A stretch of DNA of 64,000 nt. Source: Streptomyces rubiginosohelvolus. Its GTDB lineage: Bacteria > Actinomycetota > Actinomycetes > Streptomycetales > Streptomycetaceae. Positions 9,706 through 18,385 of the stretch are shown here, piece by piece; position 1 is the first letter of the stretch, and every line of letters begins with the position of its first letter. The stretch is taken from positions 806,001 to 870,000 of the forward strand of contig NZ_BMTW01000001.1 of the NCBI RefSeq assembly GCF_014649875.1, read 5' to 3'. The notes under the pieces are model-generated. The model did no database searches, had not been told where the DNA came from, and saw nothing but the letters and a program-made list of their open reading frames with translations. Position numbers and translations under genes: made by a program.

Positions 9706-10476
9706 ATGTCCACCCCTGACCGGAGCCCCGAGCCGGTGTCGCCGCACCCGCCCGCCGCCCCGATGCCGCCCCTGCTCACGCAGTCCTGGCTGGATCTGGC
9801 GTTCCTGCACTGGGCGGTCGACCCGGCGGACGTCGCGCCGCTGCTGCCGTCGGGGACGGTGCCCGACACCTTCGACGGGGCGACGACCTACGTGGGGCTC
9901 GTGGCGTTCCGGATGTACCGGGTGGGGGTGCTCGGGCTGCCGGGGATTCCGTACCTGGGGACCTTTCCCGAGACCAACGTCCGGCTGTACTCCGTGGACG
10001 AGCACGGTCGGCGCGCCGTCGTCTTCCGGTCGCTCGACGCCTCCCGGCTCATCCCGGTCCTCGTGGCGCGGGCCGCGGTGCGGTTGCCGTATCTGTGGTC
10101 CCGGATGGGCATCGAGCGGTCCGGCGACACCGTCACGTACACGAGCAGGCGCCGGTGGCCCGGTCCCCGTGGGGCGAGGAGCAGGATCGTTCTCCGGCCC
10201 GGTGACCCGATCGCCGAACCCACGCCGCTGGAGCACTTCCTGACCGCCCGGTGGGCCCTGCACACCTCGCTCTTCGGGCGGACCGCCTACCTCCCCAACG
10301 TCCATCCCCGGTGGCCGCTCCACCGGGCGGAGCTGCTGGAGTGCGACGAGGACCTGATCGCGGCGGGCGGGCTGCCCGCGCCCGTCGGGGAGCCGGTGAG
10401 CGTGCTGTACTCCCCGGGGGTGCCGGTGCGGTTCGGGCCGCAGCGGCGAACCCGTCCCGGCGGGAGCCGGGCGTGA
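9706..10476 (+). CDS. DUF2071 family protein (YqjF-like)
   Basis: A 256-residue protein matching DUF2071. It has an early QSWLDLAFLHWAVDPADVAPLLP segment, DTFDGATTYVGLVAFRM, NVRLYSVDEHGRRAVVFRSLDASR, and the late WPLHRAELLECDEDLIAAGG before VLYSPGVPVRFG. The fold resembles acetoacetate decarboxylase-like barrels, but no biochemical activity is established for this family. It sits between the helicase-associated gene and the XPB-like helicase gene, 49 bases after the former, and may simply be co-transcribed. Start ATG 9706 is taken; a longer frame from 9682 lacks family residues. Confidence 0.85.
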   Translation: MSTPDRSPEPVSPHPPAAPMPPLLTQSWLDLAFLHWAVDPADVAPLLPSGTVPDTFDGATTYVGLVAFRMYRVGVLGLPGIPYLGTFPETNVRLYSVDEHGRRAVVFRSLDASRLIPVLVARAAVRLPYLWSRMGIERSGDTVTYTSRRRWPGPRGARSRIVLRPGDPIAEPTPLEHFLTARWALHTSLFGRTAYLPNVHPRWPLHRAELLECDEDLIAAGGLPAPVGEPVSVLYSPGVPVRFGPQRRTRPGGSRA

Positions 10477-10548
10477 TCCCCCGCGCATGATGCACACTGG
10501 ACGTTTGGCCGCATCCGTGGCCGTACCCCGCAGAAAGGGCCGAAGCGC

Positions 10549-12192
10549 GTGACCGGACCCCTCATCGTCCAGAGTGACAAGACGCTGCTCCTCGAAGTCG
10601 ACCACGAGCTGGCCGAGGCCTGCCGTCGTGCCATCGCGCCGTTCGCGGAGCTGGAGCGTGCGCCCGAGCACATCCACACGTACCGGGTCACCCCGCTCGG
10701 GCTGTGGAACGCCCGCGCCGCCGGGCACGACGCCGAGCAGGTCGTCGACGCGCTCGTCGAGTACTCCCGGTATCCCGTGCCGCACGCGCTCCTGGTCGAC
10801 ATCGCCGAGACGATGGCGCGGTACGGGCGGCTCACCCTGTCCAAGCACCCCGTGCACGGGCTCGTGCTCACCACCACCGACCGGCCCGTGCTGGAGGAGA
10901 TCCTCCGGTCGAAGAAGGTCCAGCCGCTGGTCGGGGCCCGGATCGACCCGGACACCGTGGCGGTGCACCCCTCCGAGCGCGGGCAGGTCAAGCAGACGCT
11001 GCTGAAGCTCGGCTGGCCCGCCGAGGACCTCGCCGGTTACGTCGACGGCGAGGCGCACCCGATCGAGCTGGCCGAGGACGGCTGGGCGCTGCGGCCCTAC
11101 CAGAAGCAGGCCGTGGAGGGGTTCTGGCACGGTGGGTCAGGGGTTGTCGTGCTGCCCTGCGGGGCCGGGAAGACGCTCGTCGGGGCCGGTGCCATGGCCG
11201 AGGCCAAGGCCACCACACTCATCCTCGTCACCAACACCGTCTCCGCCCGGCAGTGGAAGCACGAGCTGGTGAAGCGGACCTCACTCACCGAGGACGAGAT
11301 CGGCGAGTACAGCGGTACGAGGAAGGAGATCCGGCCGGTCACCATCGCCACCTACCAGGTGCTGACCACCCGGCGTAAGGGGATCTACCCGCACCTGGAG
11401 CTCTTCGACTCCCGTGACTGGGGGCTCGTCGTCTACGACGAGGTGCACCTGCTGCCCGCCCCCGTCTTCAAGTTCACCGCCGACCTCCAGGCCCGGCGGC
11501 GGCTCGGGCTCACCGCGACCCTCGTGCGGGAGGACGGGCGGGAGTCCGATGTGTTCTCGCTCATCGGGCCCAAGCGGTTCGACGCGCCCTGGAAGGAGAT
11601 CGAGGCGCAGGGTTACATCGCGCCCGCCGACTGCGTCGAGGTCCGCGTCAACCTCACCGACTCCGAGCGGCTCGCCTACGCGACCGCTGAGACGGAGGAG
11701 AAGTACCGGTTCTGCGCCACCACCGCCACCAAGCGGAAGGTGACCGAGGCGCTGGTGCGCAAGCACCGGGGCGAGCAGACCCTCGTCATCGGGCAGTACA
11801 TCGACCAGCTCGACGAGCTGGGCGAACACCTGGACGCGCCCGTCATCAAGGGCGAGACCAGCAACGCCCAGCGCGAGAAGCTCTTCGACGCGTTCCGGCA
11901 GGGCGAGATCAGCGTGCTCGTCGTCTCCAAGGTCGCCAACTTCTCGATCGACCTGCCCGAGGCCACCGTCGCCATCCAGGTCTCCGGGACCTTCGGGTCG
12001 CGCCAGGAGGAGGCCCAGCGTCTCGGCCGCGTCCTGCGGCCGAAGGCCGACGGGCACGAGGCCCGGTTCTACTCGGTCGTCGCCCGCGACACCATCGACC
12101 AGGACTTCGCGGCGCACCGCCAGCGCTTCCTGGCCGAGCAGGGGTACGCGTACCGCATCGTCGACGCGGACGAGCTGCTCGCGGAGAGCTGA
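10549..12192 (+). CDS. XPB/Rad25-like DNA repair helicase (SF2)
   Basis: A 547-residue ATP-dependent 3'-5' helicase. An N-terminal ~180-residue domain precedes the motor, which has motif I LPCGAGKTLVGAGAM, motif II VVYDEVHLLPA (DEVH), motif III LTATLVRED, and C-terminal RecA-domain motifs VVSKVANFSIDLPEA and RQEEAQRLGRVLRPK (motif VI). Both the order and the length match bacterial XPB. The GTG start at 10549 has a good ribosome-binding site, GAAAGGG, about ten bases upstream. It is probably involved in nucleotide excision or damage processing with the helicase-associated protein; the bacterial role is less defined than that of eukaryotic TFIIH. Confidence 0.95.
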   Translation: MTGPLIVQSDKTLLLEVDHELAEACRRAIAPFAELERAPEHIHTYRVTPLGLWNARAAGHDAEQVVDALVEYSRYPVPHALLVDIAETMARYGRLTLSKHPVHGLVLTTTDRPVLEEILRSKKVQPLVGARIDPDTVAVHPSERGQVKQTLLKLGWPAEDLAGYVDGEAHPIELAEDGWALRPYQKQAVEGFWHGGSGVVVLPCGAGKTLVGAGAMAEAKATTLILVTNTVSARQWKHELVKRTSLTEDEIGEYSGTRKEIRPVTIATYQVLTTRRKGIYPHLELFDSRDWGLVVYDEVHLLPAPVFKFTADLQARRRLGLTATLVREDGRESDVFSLIGPKRFDAPWKEIEAQGYIAPADCVEVRVNLTDSERLAYATAETEEKYRFCATTATKRKVTEALVRKHRGEQTLVIGQYIDQLDELGEHLDAPVIKGETSNAQREKLFDAFRQGEISVLVVSKVANFSIDLPEATVAIQVSGTFGSRQEEAQRLGRVLRPKADGHEARFYSVVARDTIDQDFAAHRQRFLAEQGYAYRIVDADELLAES

Positions 12193-12205
12193 GGAACGGG
12201 GCGGC

Positions 12206-12234
12206 TACGGCGGGTCCTCAGCGGGCCCGCCGTA
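12206..12234. terminator. Hairpin at the end of the XPB gene
   Basis: TACGGCGGG (12206-12214) and CCCGCCGTA (12226-12234) form a perfect 9-bp stem with an 11-base loop, 14 bases after the helicase stop. It overlaps the 3' end of the convergent small gene, so it could terminate both. Confidence 0.6.
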
Positions 12235-12406
12235 CGCCCGCCTCTTCCGCGTACTCCCCCAGGACGGCGACGCCGAACGCCGTCGTCACGAACACCTTCA
12301 CGGCGCGCAGCGCGTCGCCGACGCGGTGGGGTCGGTGGTCACCGGTCGCCGCGGTCGCGCCGTGCGCGGGGCCGGTCGTGCGTGGGTTCAGGGTGGCTGT
12401 GCTCAT
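12218..12406 (-). CDS. Small hypothetical protein
   Basis: A 62-residue open frame starting with ATG. It has a polar, Thr/Ala/His-rich first half and the segment VGDALRAVKVFVTTAFGVAVLGEYAEEAGVRRAR, one amphipathic to weakly hydrophobic helix. The codons are G/C-ending, as in genes. There is no recognised domain. It is convergent with the XPB gene and shares the hairpin with it. The calling evidence is only coding bias and clean bounds. Confidence 0.5.
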   Translation of the reverse strand: MSTATLNPRTTGPAHGATAATGDHRPHRVGDALRAVKVFVTTAFGVAVLGEYAEEAGVRRAR

Positions 12407-12817
12407 GTATCCATGGTGCTCCCGTCACCCGTTCGGGCGCGTCGGCCCGCAGACGGAAGCGGGTGAGCGGGCGCGTAGGCCTGCGGTGCCATGCCTGGGC
12501 CCGGTATCCCCTACGGGTACCCCTTGGACCCGCTCCCCGGGGCGGAGCCGGCAGGCGTGCCGACGGACGCCCTGCGCCGGCGGAACCCCGTAATTCGTTT
12601 CGACCGTAAGCCGCCCTGTGGCTACAATCGCCGGTCTGCCCGCCTCCCGCACCGTGGTACCGGCCTTCGCTGCCGGCAGCCGGGGGAGCGCCGCCGGCCG
12701 GACGGAAACCGGCCGACACCCACGCGAACCAACCTTCCGAGCGGACCGCCCTGCCCGGCCTCAGCCGGTCGCAGCGCGCGGCCCGCCGTCCTGCGTTGAA
12801 GAGCCGGAGGCAACACC
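12407..12817. other. 411-base intergenic region before the HelR-like gene
   Basis: No convincing gene is seen; the short frames here are Arg/Pro-rich shadows. It contains an imperfect inverted repeat around 12509-12527 (GGTATCCC / GGGTACC), a plausible sigma-70-type promoter (12599-12628), and about 190 bases of leader before the GTG of the ATPase gene. I could not recognise a rifamycin-associated element here, but I was working from memory of that motif. Confidence 0.5.
12599..12628 (+). promoter_or_regulatory. Candidate promoter of the HelR-like gene
   Basis: TTCGAC (12599-12604) and TACAAT (12623-12628), 18 bases apart, resemble vegetative -35 and -10 elements. TACAAT differs from the ideal -10 by one base and is striking in such GC-rich DNA. 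It leaves an untranslated leader of roughly 180 bases before the start at 12818. Confidence 0.45.
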
Positions 12818-14926
12818 GTGCCCGCGCACGTAGCAGAGAGCGATTCCACCCCCGACCCCACCCGCACCACGGGCATCACCGACCCCCTGGCGCACGAACG
12901 TGCCCATCTCGCCGCGTCCCGCGCCGCCCTGCGCGGGATGCGCGAGGACGTCCAGGCCCTCGACATCCGCGATGTCACCGCGAACTGGGTCAACGCCGCC
13001 GTGCTCCAGTCCCAGATCGACGACCGCATCAAGGCGCTCGCCGATCTCTCGCACACCCCGCTGTTCTTCGGCCGCCTCGACTATCTGCACGCCGTCGGCG
13101 GCGAGCTGGCCGAGGGGGCGGACGGCGAGCGGTTCTACATCGGCCGCCGCCACGTCCACGACGCCGCCGGGGACCCGATGGTCATCGACTGGCGTGCGCC
13201 GGTCTCCCAGCCGTACTACCAGGCGTCCCGCACCAACCCCCAGGACGTGGGGCTGCGCCGCCGCTTCGGCTACACCGGCGGCGAGCTGACCGCGTACGAG
13301 GACGAGCACCTCACCGACCCGGCGGAGGCCGAGCACACCAGCCGGCTCCTCCAGGCGGAGATCGAGCGGCCCCGCGTCGGCCCGATGCGCGACATCGTCG
13401 CCACCATCCAGCCCGAGCAGGACGAGATCGTCCGCAGCGGCCTCGGCGGCACCGTCTGCGTGCAGGGCGGGCCCGGCACCGGGAAGACCGCCGTCGGCCT
13501 GCACCGGGTGGCGTACCTGCTGTACGCGCACCGCGAGCGGCTCGCCCGCACCGGCACCCTCGTCATCGGGCCCAACCGTTCCTTCCTCCACTACATCGAG
13601 CAGGTCCTGCCCGCCCTCGGTGAGCTGGAGGTGAAGCAGGCCACCGTCGACGACCTGGTGCGCACCGGCGTCGAGGTCCGGGGCGAGGACGAGGCGGCCA
13701 CCGCCGTCGTCAAGGGCGACGCCCGCATGGCCGAGGTGCTGCGGCGGGCCGTCCGCTCGCACGTGACCGCGCCCGTCGAGCCCGTCGTCGTGGTGCGGGG
13801 CTCCCGGCGCTGGCGCGTGCCCGCGTACGAGATCCAGGAGATGGTCGACGAGCTGCTGGCCCGCGACATGCGGTACGGGGCCGCGCACGAGGCGCTGCCG
13901 CAGCGGATCGCCCACGCCGTCCTCGTACGGATGGAGGAGGCCGGGGAGGCCCCCGACGACCGGGTGCAGAACGCCGTGGCCCGGAACCCCGCTGTGAAGG
14001 CGGCGGTCAAGGCCATCTGGCCCGCCGTGGACCCGGCGAAGGTCGTGCTGCGGCTGCTGTCCGACGCGGAGTTCCTGGCCGCACACGCGGGAGGGGTGCT
14101 GAGCGAGGAGGAGCAGAAGCGGCTGCTGTGGGCGAAGCCCGCCCGCAGTGTGAAGTCCGCGAAGTGGTCGGCGGCCGACGCCGTGCTGATCGACGAGGCC
14201 GGTGACCTCGTCGCCCGTACGCACTCCCTCGGCCATGTCGTGCTCGACGAGGCGCAGGACCTGTCCCCCATGCAGTACCGGGCGGTGGGGCGGCGGTGCT
14301 CGACCGGTTCGGCGACCGTCCTCGGCGACCTCGCGCAGGGGACGACCCCCTGGTCCACGGAGAGCTGGGGCGAGGCGCTGTTCCACCTGGGCAAGGCGGA
14401 CGCGGTGGTGGAGGAGCTGACGGCCGGGTTCCGTGTGCCGCGCGAGGTCATCGCGTACGCCTCCCGGCTGCTGCCCGCGATCTCGCCGGGGCTCGCGGCG
14501 GTGGAGTCGGTGCGGGAGTCGCCGGGGTCGTTGGCCGTACGGGAGGTGCCGGGCGGGGCGGCGGAGCTGGACGCGGCCGTCGTCGCCGCCTGCGAGGAGT
14601 CGTTGCACAACGAGGGGTCGATCGGGCTGATCGCCGCCGACGCCCGGATCCCGGCGCTGGGGGCGGCGCTGGCCGCGGCGGGGCACGCCTACCTGGCTCC
14701 CGGTGATGAGACCACCGCCGAATCCCGGCTGACGCTGGTGCCCGCGTCGCTGGCGAAGGGCCTGGAGTACGACTACGTGGTGCTGGACGAGCCGGGGGCC
14801 GTGGTGGACGGCGAGCCGGACGAGCGGACCGGGCTGCGGCGGCTGTACGTGGCGCTGACCCGTGCGGTGTCGGGGCTGACCGTGCTGCACGCGGCGCCGT
14901 TGCCGGAGGTGTTGGTTCAGGCGTAG
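12818..14926 (+). CDS. helR: HelD/HelR-like RNA polymerase-recycling ATPase
   Basis: A 702-residue UvrD-like SF1 ATPase. It begins with a long charged helical segment (AHERAHLAASRAALRGMREDVQALD), the arm that in HelD proteins enters the RNA polymerase channel. Walker A is QGGPGTGKTAVGLHR (~residue 220), the Walker B region is VVLDEAQDLSPMQYRAVGRR, and late SF1 motifs include PASLAKGLEYDYVVLDE and LYVALTRAVSGLTVLH. Proteins of this class strip RNA polymerase from nucleic acid and, in the HelR subgroup, displace rifamycins. The GTG start has GGAGG seven bases upstream. The family is certain; HelR versus HelD is inferred from organism and length. Confidence 0.88.
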   Translation: MPAHVAESDSTPDPTRTTGITDPLAHERAHLAASRAALRGMREDVQALDIRDVTANWVNAAVLQSQIDDRIKALADLSHTPLFFGRLDYLHAVGGELAEGADGERFYIGRRHVHDAAGDPMVIDWRAPVSQPYYQASRTNPQDVGLRRRFGYTGGELTAYEDEHLTDPAEAEHTSRLLQAEIERPRVGPMRDIVATIQPEQDEIVRSGLGGTVCVQGGPGTGKTAVGLHRVAYLLYAHRERLARTGTLVIGPNRSFLHYIEQVLPALGELEVKQATVDDLVRTGVEVRGEDEAATAVVKGDARMAEVLRRAVRSHVTAPVEPVVVVRGSRRWRVPAYEIQEMVDELLARDMRYGAAHEALPQRIAHAVLVRMEEAGEAPDDRVQNAVARNPAVKAAVKAIWPAVDPAKVVLRLLSDAEFLAAHAGGVLSEEEQKRLLWAKPARSVKSAKWSAADAVLIDEAGDLVARTHSLGHVVLDEAQDLSPMQYRAVGRRCSTGSATVLGDLAQGTTPWSTESWGEALFHLGKADAVVEELTAGFRVPREVIAYASRLLPAISPGLAAVESVRESPGSLAVREVPGGAAELDAAVVAACEESLHNEGSIGLIAADARIPALGAALAAAGHAYLAPGDETTAESRLTLVPASLAKGLEYDYVVLDEPGAVVDGEPDERTGLRRLYVALTRAVSGLTVLHAAPLPEVLVQA

Positions 14927-14946
14927 GGCCCGGGGGCGGGATTCAG

Positions 14947-14970
14947 GGGCGGGACGCTCCGGTCCCGCCC
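14947..14970 (+). terminator. Hairpin after the HelR-like gene
   Basis: GGGCGGGAC (14947-14955) and GTCCCGCCC (14962-14970) form a perfect 9-bp stem with a 6-base loop, 20 bases after the stop codon. It lies between two convergent genes. Confidence 0.6.
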
Positions 14971-15022
14971 TCGCACGCTCTTCGCGGGACTCTCCGGTCC
15001 CTGAGTCCCGCCCCGTCAGGCC

Positions 15023-15712
15023 TCAGGCGTCCAGCGCCTCGCGCCACTCCCGTACCGCCGCCGCGTCGACCGGGGCCGACCAGCCCGCCGGCCGCGCCGC
15101 GCCGCCGATGTGGAACGCGTCGATCCCCGCCGCCAGCAGCCGGGGCAGGTGGTGCAGGTGGAGGCCGCCGCCGACCAGGACCTGCGCCTGGTATCCCGGC
15201 TCGCCGCTCCGGGCCGCCTCGGCCAGGAGGGTCGGAATTCCGGCGTCCACCCCGTCCGGGGAGCCCGCCGTGAGGAACGTGTCGAGGCCCGGCAGGTCCG
15301 CGAGCTGCTTGCGCAGGGCGTCGCGGTCGGCGCACCGGTCGATCGCCCGGTGGTACGTCCACCGGCAGCCCTCCAGCTCGGCGACGAGCCGCTCGACGGC
15401 GACCAGGTCGGCATGGCCCTCCGCGTCGAGGAAGCCGAACACGAACTCGTCGGCCCCCGCCTCCCGCAGCTCGTGGGCCCGGGCGACCAGCACATCGATG
15501 TCACCGGCGGCGAAGCCGTCCGCCGTCCTGAGCATCACGCGCAGCGGGATGTCCACGGCGGACCTGATCGCCGCGAAGGTCTCCCGGGACGGGGTGAGAC
15601 CGTCGGCGGCCATGTCGGTGACCAGTTCGAGGCGGTCTGCACCACCGGCCTGGGCAGCGACCGCGTCCTCCGCATCGAGAGCGATCACCTCCAGGACTGC
15701 ACGGTTGCTCAT
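15023..15712 (-). CDS. cutC: CutC-family copper homeostasis protein
   Basis: A 229-residue CutC-family TIM barrel. Recognisable elements are LEVIALDAEDAVAAQAGGADRLELV, GLTPS, PLRVMLRT, ADEFVFGFLD, TYHRAID and the late ILVGGG-type loop (VLVGGGLHLHHLP). CutC has been linked to copper tolerance, although its biochemical role is disputed. Here the context supports copper: it is divergent from copA, with a CsoR-type palindrome in the shared region. ATG 15712 is the start because MSNRAVLEVIALD fits the family N terminus; the frame to 15754 adds unrelated residues. Confidence 0.9.
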   Translation of the reverse strand: MSNRAVLEVIALDAEDAVAAQAGGADRLELVTDMAADGLTPSRETFAAIRSAVDIPLRVMLRTADGFAAGDIDVLVARAHELREAGADEFVFGFLDAEGHADLVAVERLVAELEGCRWTYHRAIDRCADRDALRKQLADLPGLDTFLTAGSPDGVDAGIPTLLAEAARSGEPGYQAQVLVGGGLHLHHLPRLLAAGIDAFHIGGAARPAGWSAPVDAAAVREWREALDA

Positions 15713-15761
15713 GGGTCCCCATTCCTCCGATACACAGCGACAGGTCCGATACACAGCTACT

Positions 15762-15790
15762 GACCTACACGGCTATAGGTCTAGTCCAAT
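15762..15790. promoter_or_regulatory. Inverted repeat with a DasR-like sequence upstream of cutC
   Basis: GACCTA (15762-15767) and TAGGTC (15776-15781) form a 6-bp inverted repeat with an 8-base spacer. The same spot reads AGGTCTAGTCCA (15777-15788), matching the DasR core TGGTCTAGACCA at 10 of 12 positions. It lies 50-80 bases upstream of cutC. Which regulator, if any, binds is unknown. Confidence 0.3.
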
Positions 15791-15941
15791 GGCCAGCCTA
15801 CGGGTGGCTGACGGGCCGCGCAGCCCTCTATCTGAACGCACGGACCCGGCGGTAGGCGAACCGGCCCCGCAGACGAGTGACGGACCCCTCCCGTCACACC
15901 TTGCACTTCATAGGGGAGGGGGGTATACATGGAGAGACAGA

Positions 15942-15960
15942 GATACCCCCAGGGGGTATC
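15942..15960. promoter_or_regulatory. CsoR-type copper operator upstream of copA
   Basis: GATACCCCC-A-GGGGGTATC is a perfect 19-base palindrome, 26 bases before the copA start. CsoR repressors recognise TACCC...GGGTA-type palindromes, so this is a strong candidate for copper-inducible control of copA. A partial second copy (GGGGGGTATA) lies just upstream at about 15918-15926. Confidence 0.75.
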
Positions 15961-15985
15961 TGGGACGGCTTCAGGGAGGACCCCC

Positions 15986-18304
15986 GTGTCCGCGCACTCC
16001 GCCACCACCGCAACCACCGCCGCCGGATCCCCCGCCGGGGCCGAGGCCGGTACCACCGCGGTCGAGCTCGCGATCGGCGGGATGACCTGCGCCTCGTGCG
16101 CGGCCCGTATCGAGAAGAAGCTCAACCGGATGGACGGCGTCGAAGCCACCGTCAACTACGCCACCGAGAAGGCGAAGGTCACCTACGCGGGCGCCGACGT
16201 GTCCGTCGACGATCTGATCGCCACCGTCGAGGCCACCGGGTACACCGCCCGGCCGCCCGCACCACCCGCCGCCGAAACCGCCGCCCCGCCACCGGGGAGC
16301 GGCGATTCGGAACAGAGCGCGGCCGAGGACGACGGGCTCACCACCCTGCGCCAGCGCCTGATCACCGCCGTCCTCCTCGCCGTACCGGTGATCGCGATGG
16401 CGATGATCCCGGCGCTCCAGTTCGACTACTGGCAGTGGCTCTCCCTGACGCTGGCCGCACCGGTGGTCACCTACGCGGCATGGCCGTTCCACCGGGCCGC
16501 CTGGACGAACGCGAAGCACGGCGCGGCGACGATGGACACGCTGATCTCCGTCGGTACGTCGGCCGCTTTCCTGTGGTCGGTGTGGGCGCTGTTCTTCGGG
16601 ACGGCGGGCATGGTCGGGATGACGCACCCGTTCGAGTTCACTATCGCCCGCAGCGACGGCGCCGGGAACATCTATCTGGAGGCCGCGGCCGGGGTGACGG
16701 CGTTCATCCTCGCCGGGCGCTACTTCGAGGCGCGCTCGAAGCGGAAGGCCGGGGCGGCGCTGAAGGCGCTGATGGAGCTGGGGGCGAAGGAGGTCACGGT
16801 CCTGCGCGACGGCGTGGAGACGACGATCCCGACCTCGGCGTTGCAGGTCGGGGACCGTTTCCTGGTCCGTCCCGGGGAGAAGATCGCGACGGACGGGACG
16901 GTCATCGAGGGCTCGTCCGCCGTGGACGCCTCGATGCTGACGGGTGAGTCCGTACCCGTCGAGGTCTCGGTCGGCGACACCGTCACCGGCGCCACCCTCA
17001 ACGCCGGCGGACGCCTCGTCGTCGAAGCCACCCGCGTCGGCGCCGACACCCAACTCGCCCGCATGGCCAAACTCGTCGAGGACGCCCAGAACGGCAAGGC
17101 GTCCGCCCAGCGCCTGGCCGACCGCATCTCTGCCGTCTTCGTCCCCATCGTCATCGCCCTCGCCCTCGCCACCCTCGGCTACTGGCTCGGCAACGGCGCC
17201 GGACTCACCGCCGCCTTCACCGCGGCCGTCGCCGTCCTGATCATCGCCTGCCCCTGCGCCCTCGGCCTCGCCACCCCCACCGCCCTCATGGTCGGCACCG
17301 GACGCGGCGCCCAACTCGGCATCCTCATCAAGGGCCCCGAGGTACTGGAGACCACCCGCCGCGTCGACACCATCGTCCTCGACAAGACCGGCACCGTCAC
17401 CACCGGCCGCATGACCCTCCAGACCACCCACACAGCCGACGGCACCGACGAGGCCGAAGTCCTTCGGCTGGCCGGGGCGTTGGAGAACGCCTCCGAGCAT
17501 CCCATCGCCCAAGCCGTCGCCACCGCCGCGACCGACACCACCGGCCCCCTCCCCACCCCCGAGGACTTCGCCAACGTCCCCGGCCTCGGCGTCCAGGGCA
17601 TCGTCGAGGGCCACGCCGTCCTCGTCGGGCGCGAACAGCTCCTGGCCGAGTGGGAGATCCGTCTTCCCGCCCCCCTCGCCGAGGCGAAGAAGGCCGCGGA
17701 GGCCGCCGGGCGCACGGCGATCGCCGTCGCCTGGGACGGCGAGGCGCGGGCGGTGCTGGAGGTCGCCGACGCGGTGAAGGACACGAGCGCCGAAGCCGTC
17801 CGCCGGCTCCGCGCCCTCGGTCTGACCCCGATCCTCCTCACCGGTGACAACCGGGCCGTGGCGGAGTCGGTCGCGGCCGAGGTCGGCATCGACGAGGTGT
17901 ACGCGGAGGTCATGCCGCAGGACAAGGTCGACGTGGTCAAGCGCCTTCAGGCCGAAGGCCGTTCGGTCGCGATGGTCGGGGACGGGGTCAACGACGCCGC
18001 CGCCCTGGCCCAGGCCGACCTGGGGCTCGCGATGGGCACCGGCACCGACGCCGCCATCGAGGCCGGGGACCTGACCCTGGTCCGCGGCGACCTCAACGCC
18101 GCCGCCGACGCGATCCGCCTCTCCCGCCGCACGCTGTCCACCATCCGCACCAACCTGTTCTGGGCCTTCGCCTACAACGTCGCCGCCCTCCCGCTGGCCG
18201 CCGCCGGGCTGCTCAACCCGATGATCGCCGGGGCCGCGATGGCCTTCTCGTCGGTCTTCGTGGTCGGCAACTCCCTGCGGCTGCGCACCTTCAAGGGGGC
18301 GTGA
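15986..18304 (+). CDS. copA: Copper-translocating P1B-type ATPase
   Basis: A 772-residue Cu(I) exporter. It has one N-terminal heavy-metal domain with GMTCASC near residues 32-38, an actuator motif TGESVPVEV, and the transmembrane metal site CPC in [13 protein letters not shown]. The phosphorylation site is DKTGTVTTG, with SEHPIA (P1B signature) in the nucleotide domain and [10 protein letters not shown] as the hinge. GTG 15986 is the start because AGGGAGGA lies six bases upstream; the frame to 15929 would place the CsoR palindrome inside the coding region. It pumps copper out across the plasma membrane and is divergent from cutC. Confidence 0.96.
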   Translation: MSAHSATTATTAAGSPAGAEAGTTAVELAIGGMTCASCAARIEKKLNRMDGVEATVNYATEKAKVTYAGADVSVDDLIATVEATGYTARPPAPPAAETAAPPPGSGDSEQSAAEDDGLTTLRQRLITAVLLAVPVIAMAMIPALQFDYWQWLSLTLAAPVVTYAAWPFHRAAWTNAKHGAATMDTLISVGTSAAFLWSVWALFFGTAGMVGMTHPFEFTIARSDGAGNIYLEAAAGVTAFILAGRYFEARSKRKAGAALKALMELGAKEVTVLRDGVETTIPTSALQVGDRFLVRPGEKIATDGTVIEGSSAVDASMLTGESVPVEVSVGDTVTGATLNAGGRLVVEATRVGADTQLARMAKLVEDAQNGKASAQRLADRISAVFVPIVIALALATLGYWLGNGAGLTAAFTAAVAVLIIACPCALGLATPTALMVGTGRGAQLGILIKGPEVLETTRRVDTIVLDKTGTVTTGRMTLQTTHTADGTDEAEVLRLAGALENASEHPIAQAVATAATDTTGPLPTPEDFANVPGLGVQGIVEGHAVLVGREQLLAEWEIRLPAPLAEAKKAAEAAGRTAIAVAWDGEARAVLEVADAVKDTSAEAVRRLRALGLTPILLTGDNRAVAESVAAEVGIDEVYAEVMPQDKVDVVKRLQAEGRSVAMVGDGVNDAAALAQADLGLAMGTGTDAAIEAGDLTLVRGDLNAAADAIRLSRRTLSTIRTNLFWAFAYNVAALPLAAAGLLNPMIAGAAMAFSSVFVVGNSLRLRTFKGA

Positions 18305-18324
18305 GGCCTCCGCCAGGGAGCCTG

Positions 18325-18357
18325 AGCGCGGTGGGACCCTCCCGGTCCCGCCGCGCT
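18325..18357 (+). terminator. copA terminator hairpin
   Basis: AGCGCGGTGGGAC (18325-18337) pairs with GTCCCGCCGCGCT (18345-18357), a 13-bp stem with one G-T wobble and a 7-base loop. It starts 20 bases after the copA stop and lies 29 bases from the end of the convergent pxpC. Confidence 0.65.
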
Positions 18358-18385
18358 GTTGTGCGTATACGGGTACGCGCCCGGC

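Noticed and set aside
12509..12527. Rifamycin-associated element upstream of the HelR-like gene
   Set aside because: The inverted repeat here (GGTATCCC / GGGTACC) does not resemble the element as I recall it.
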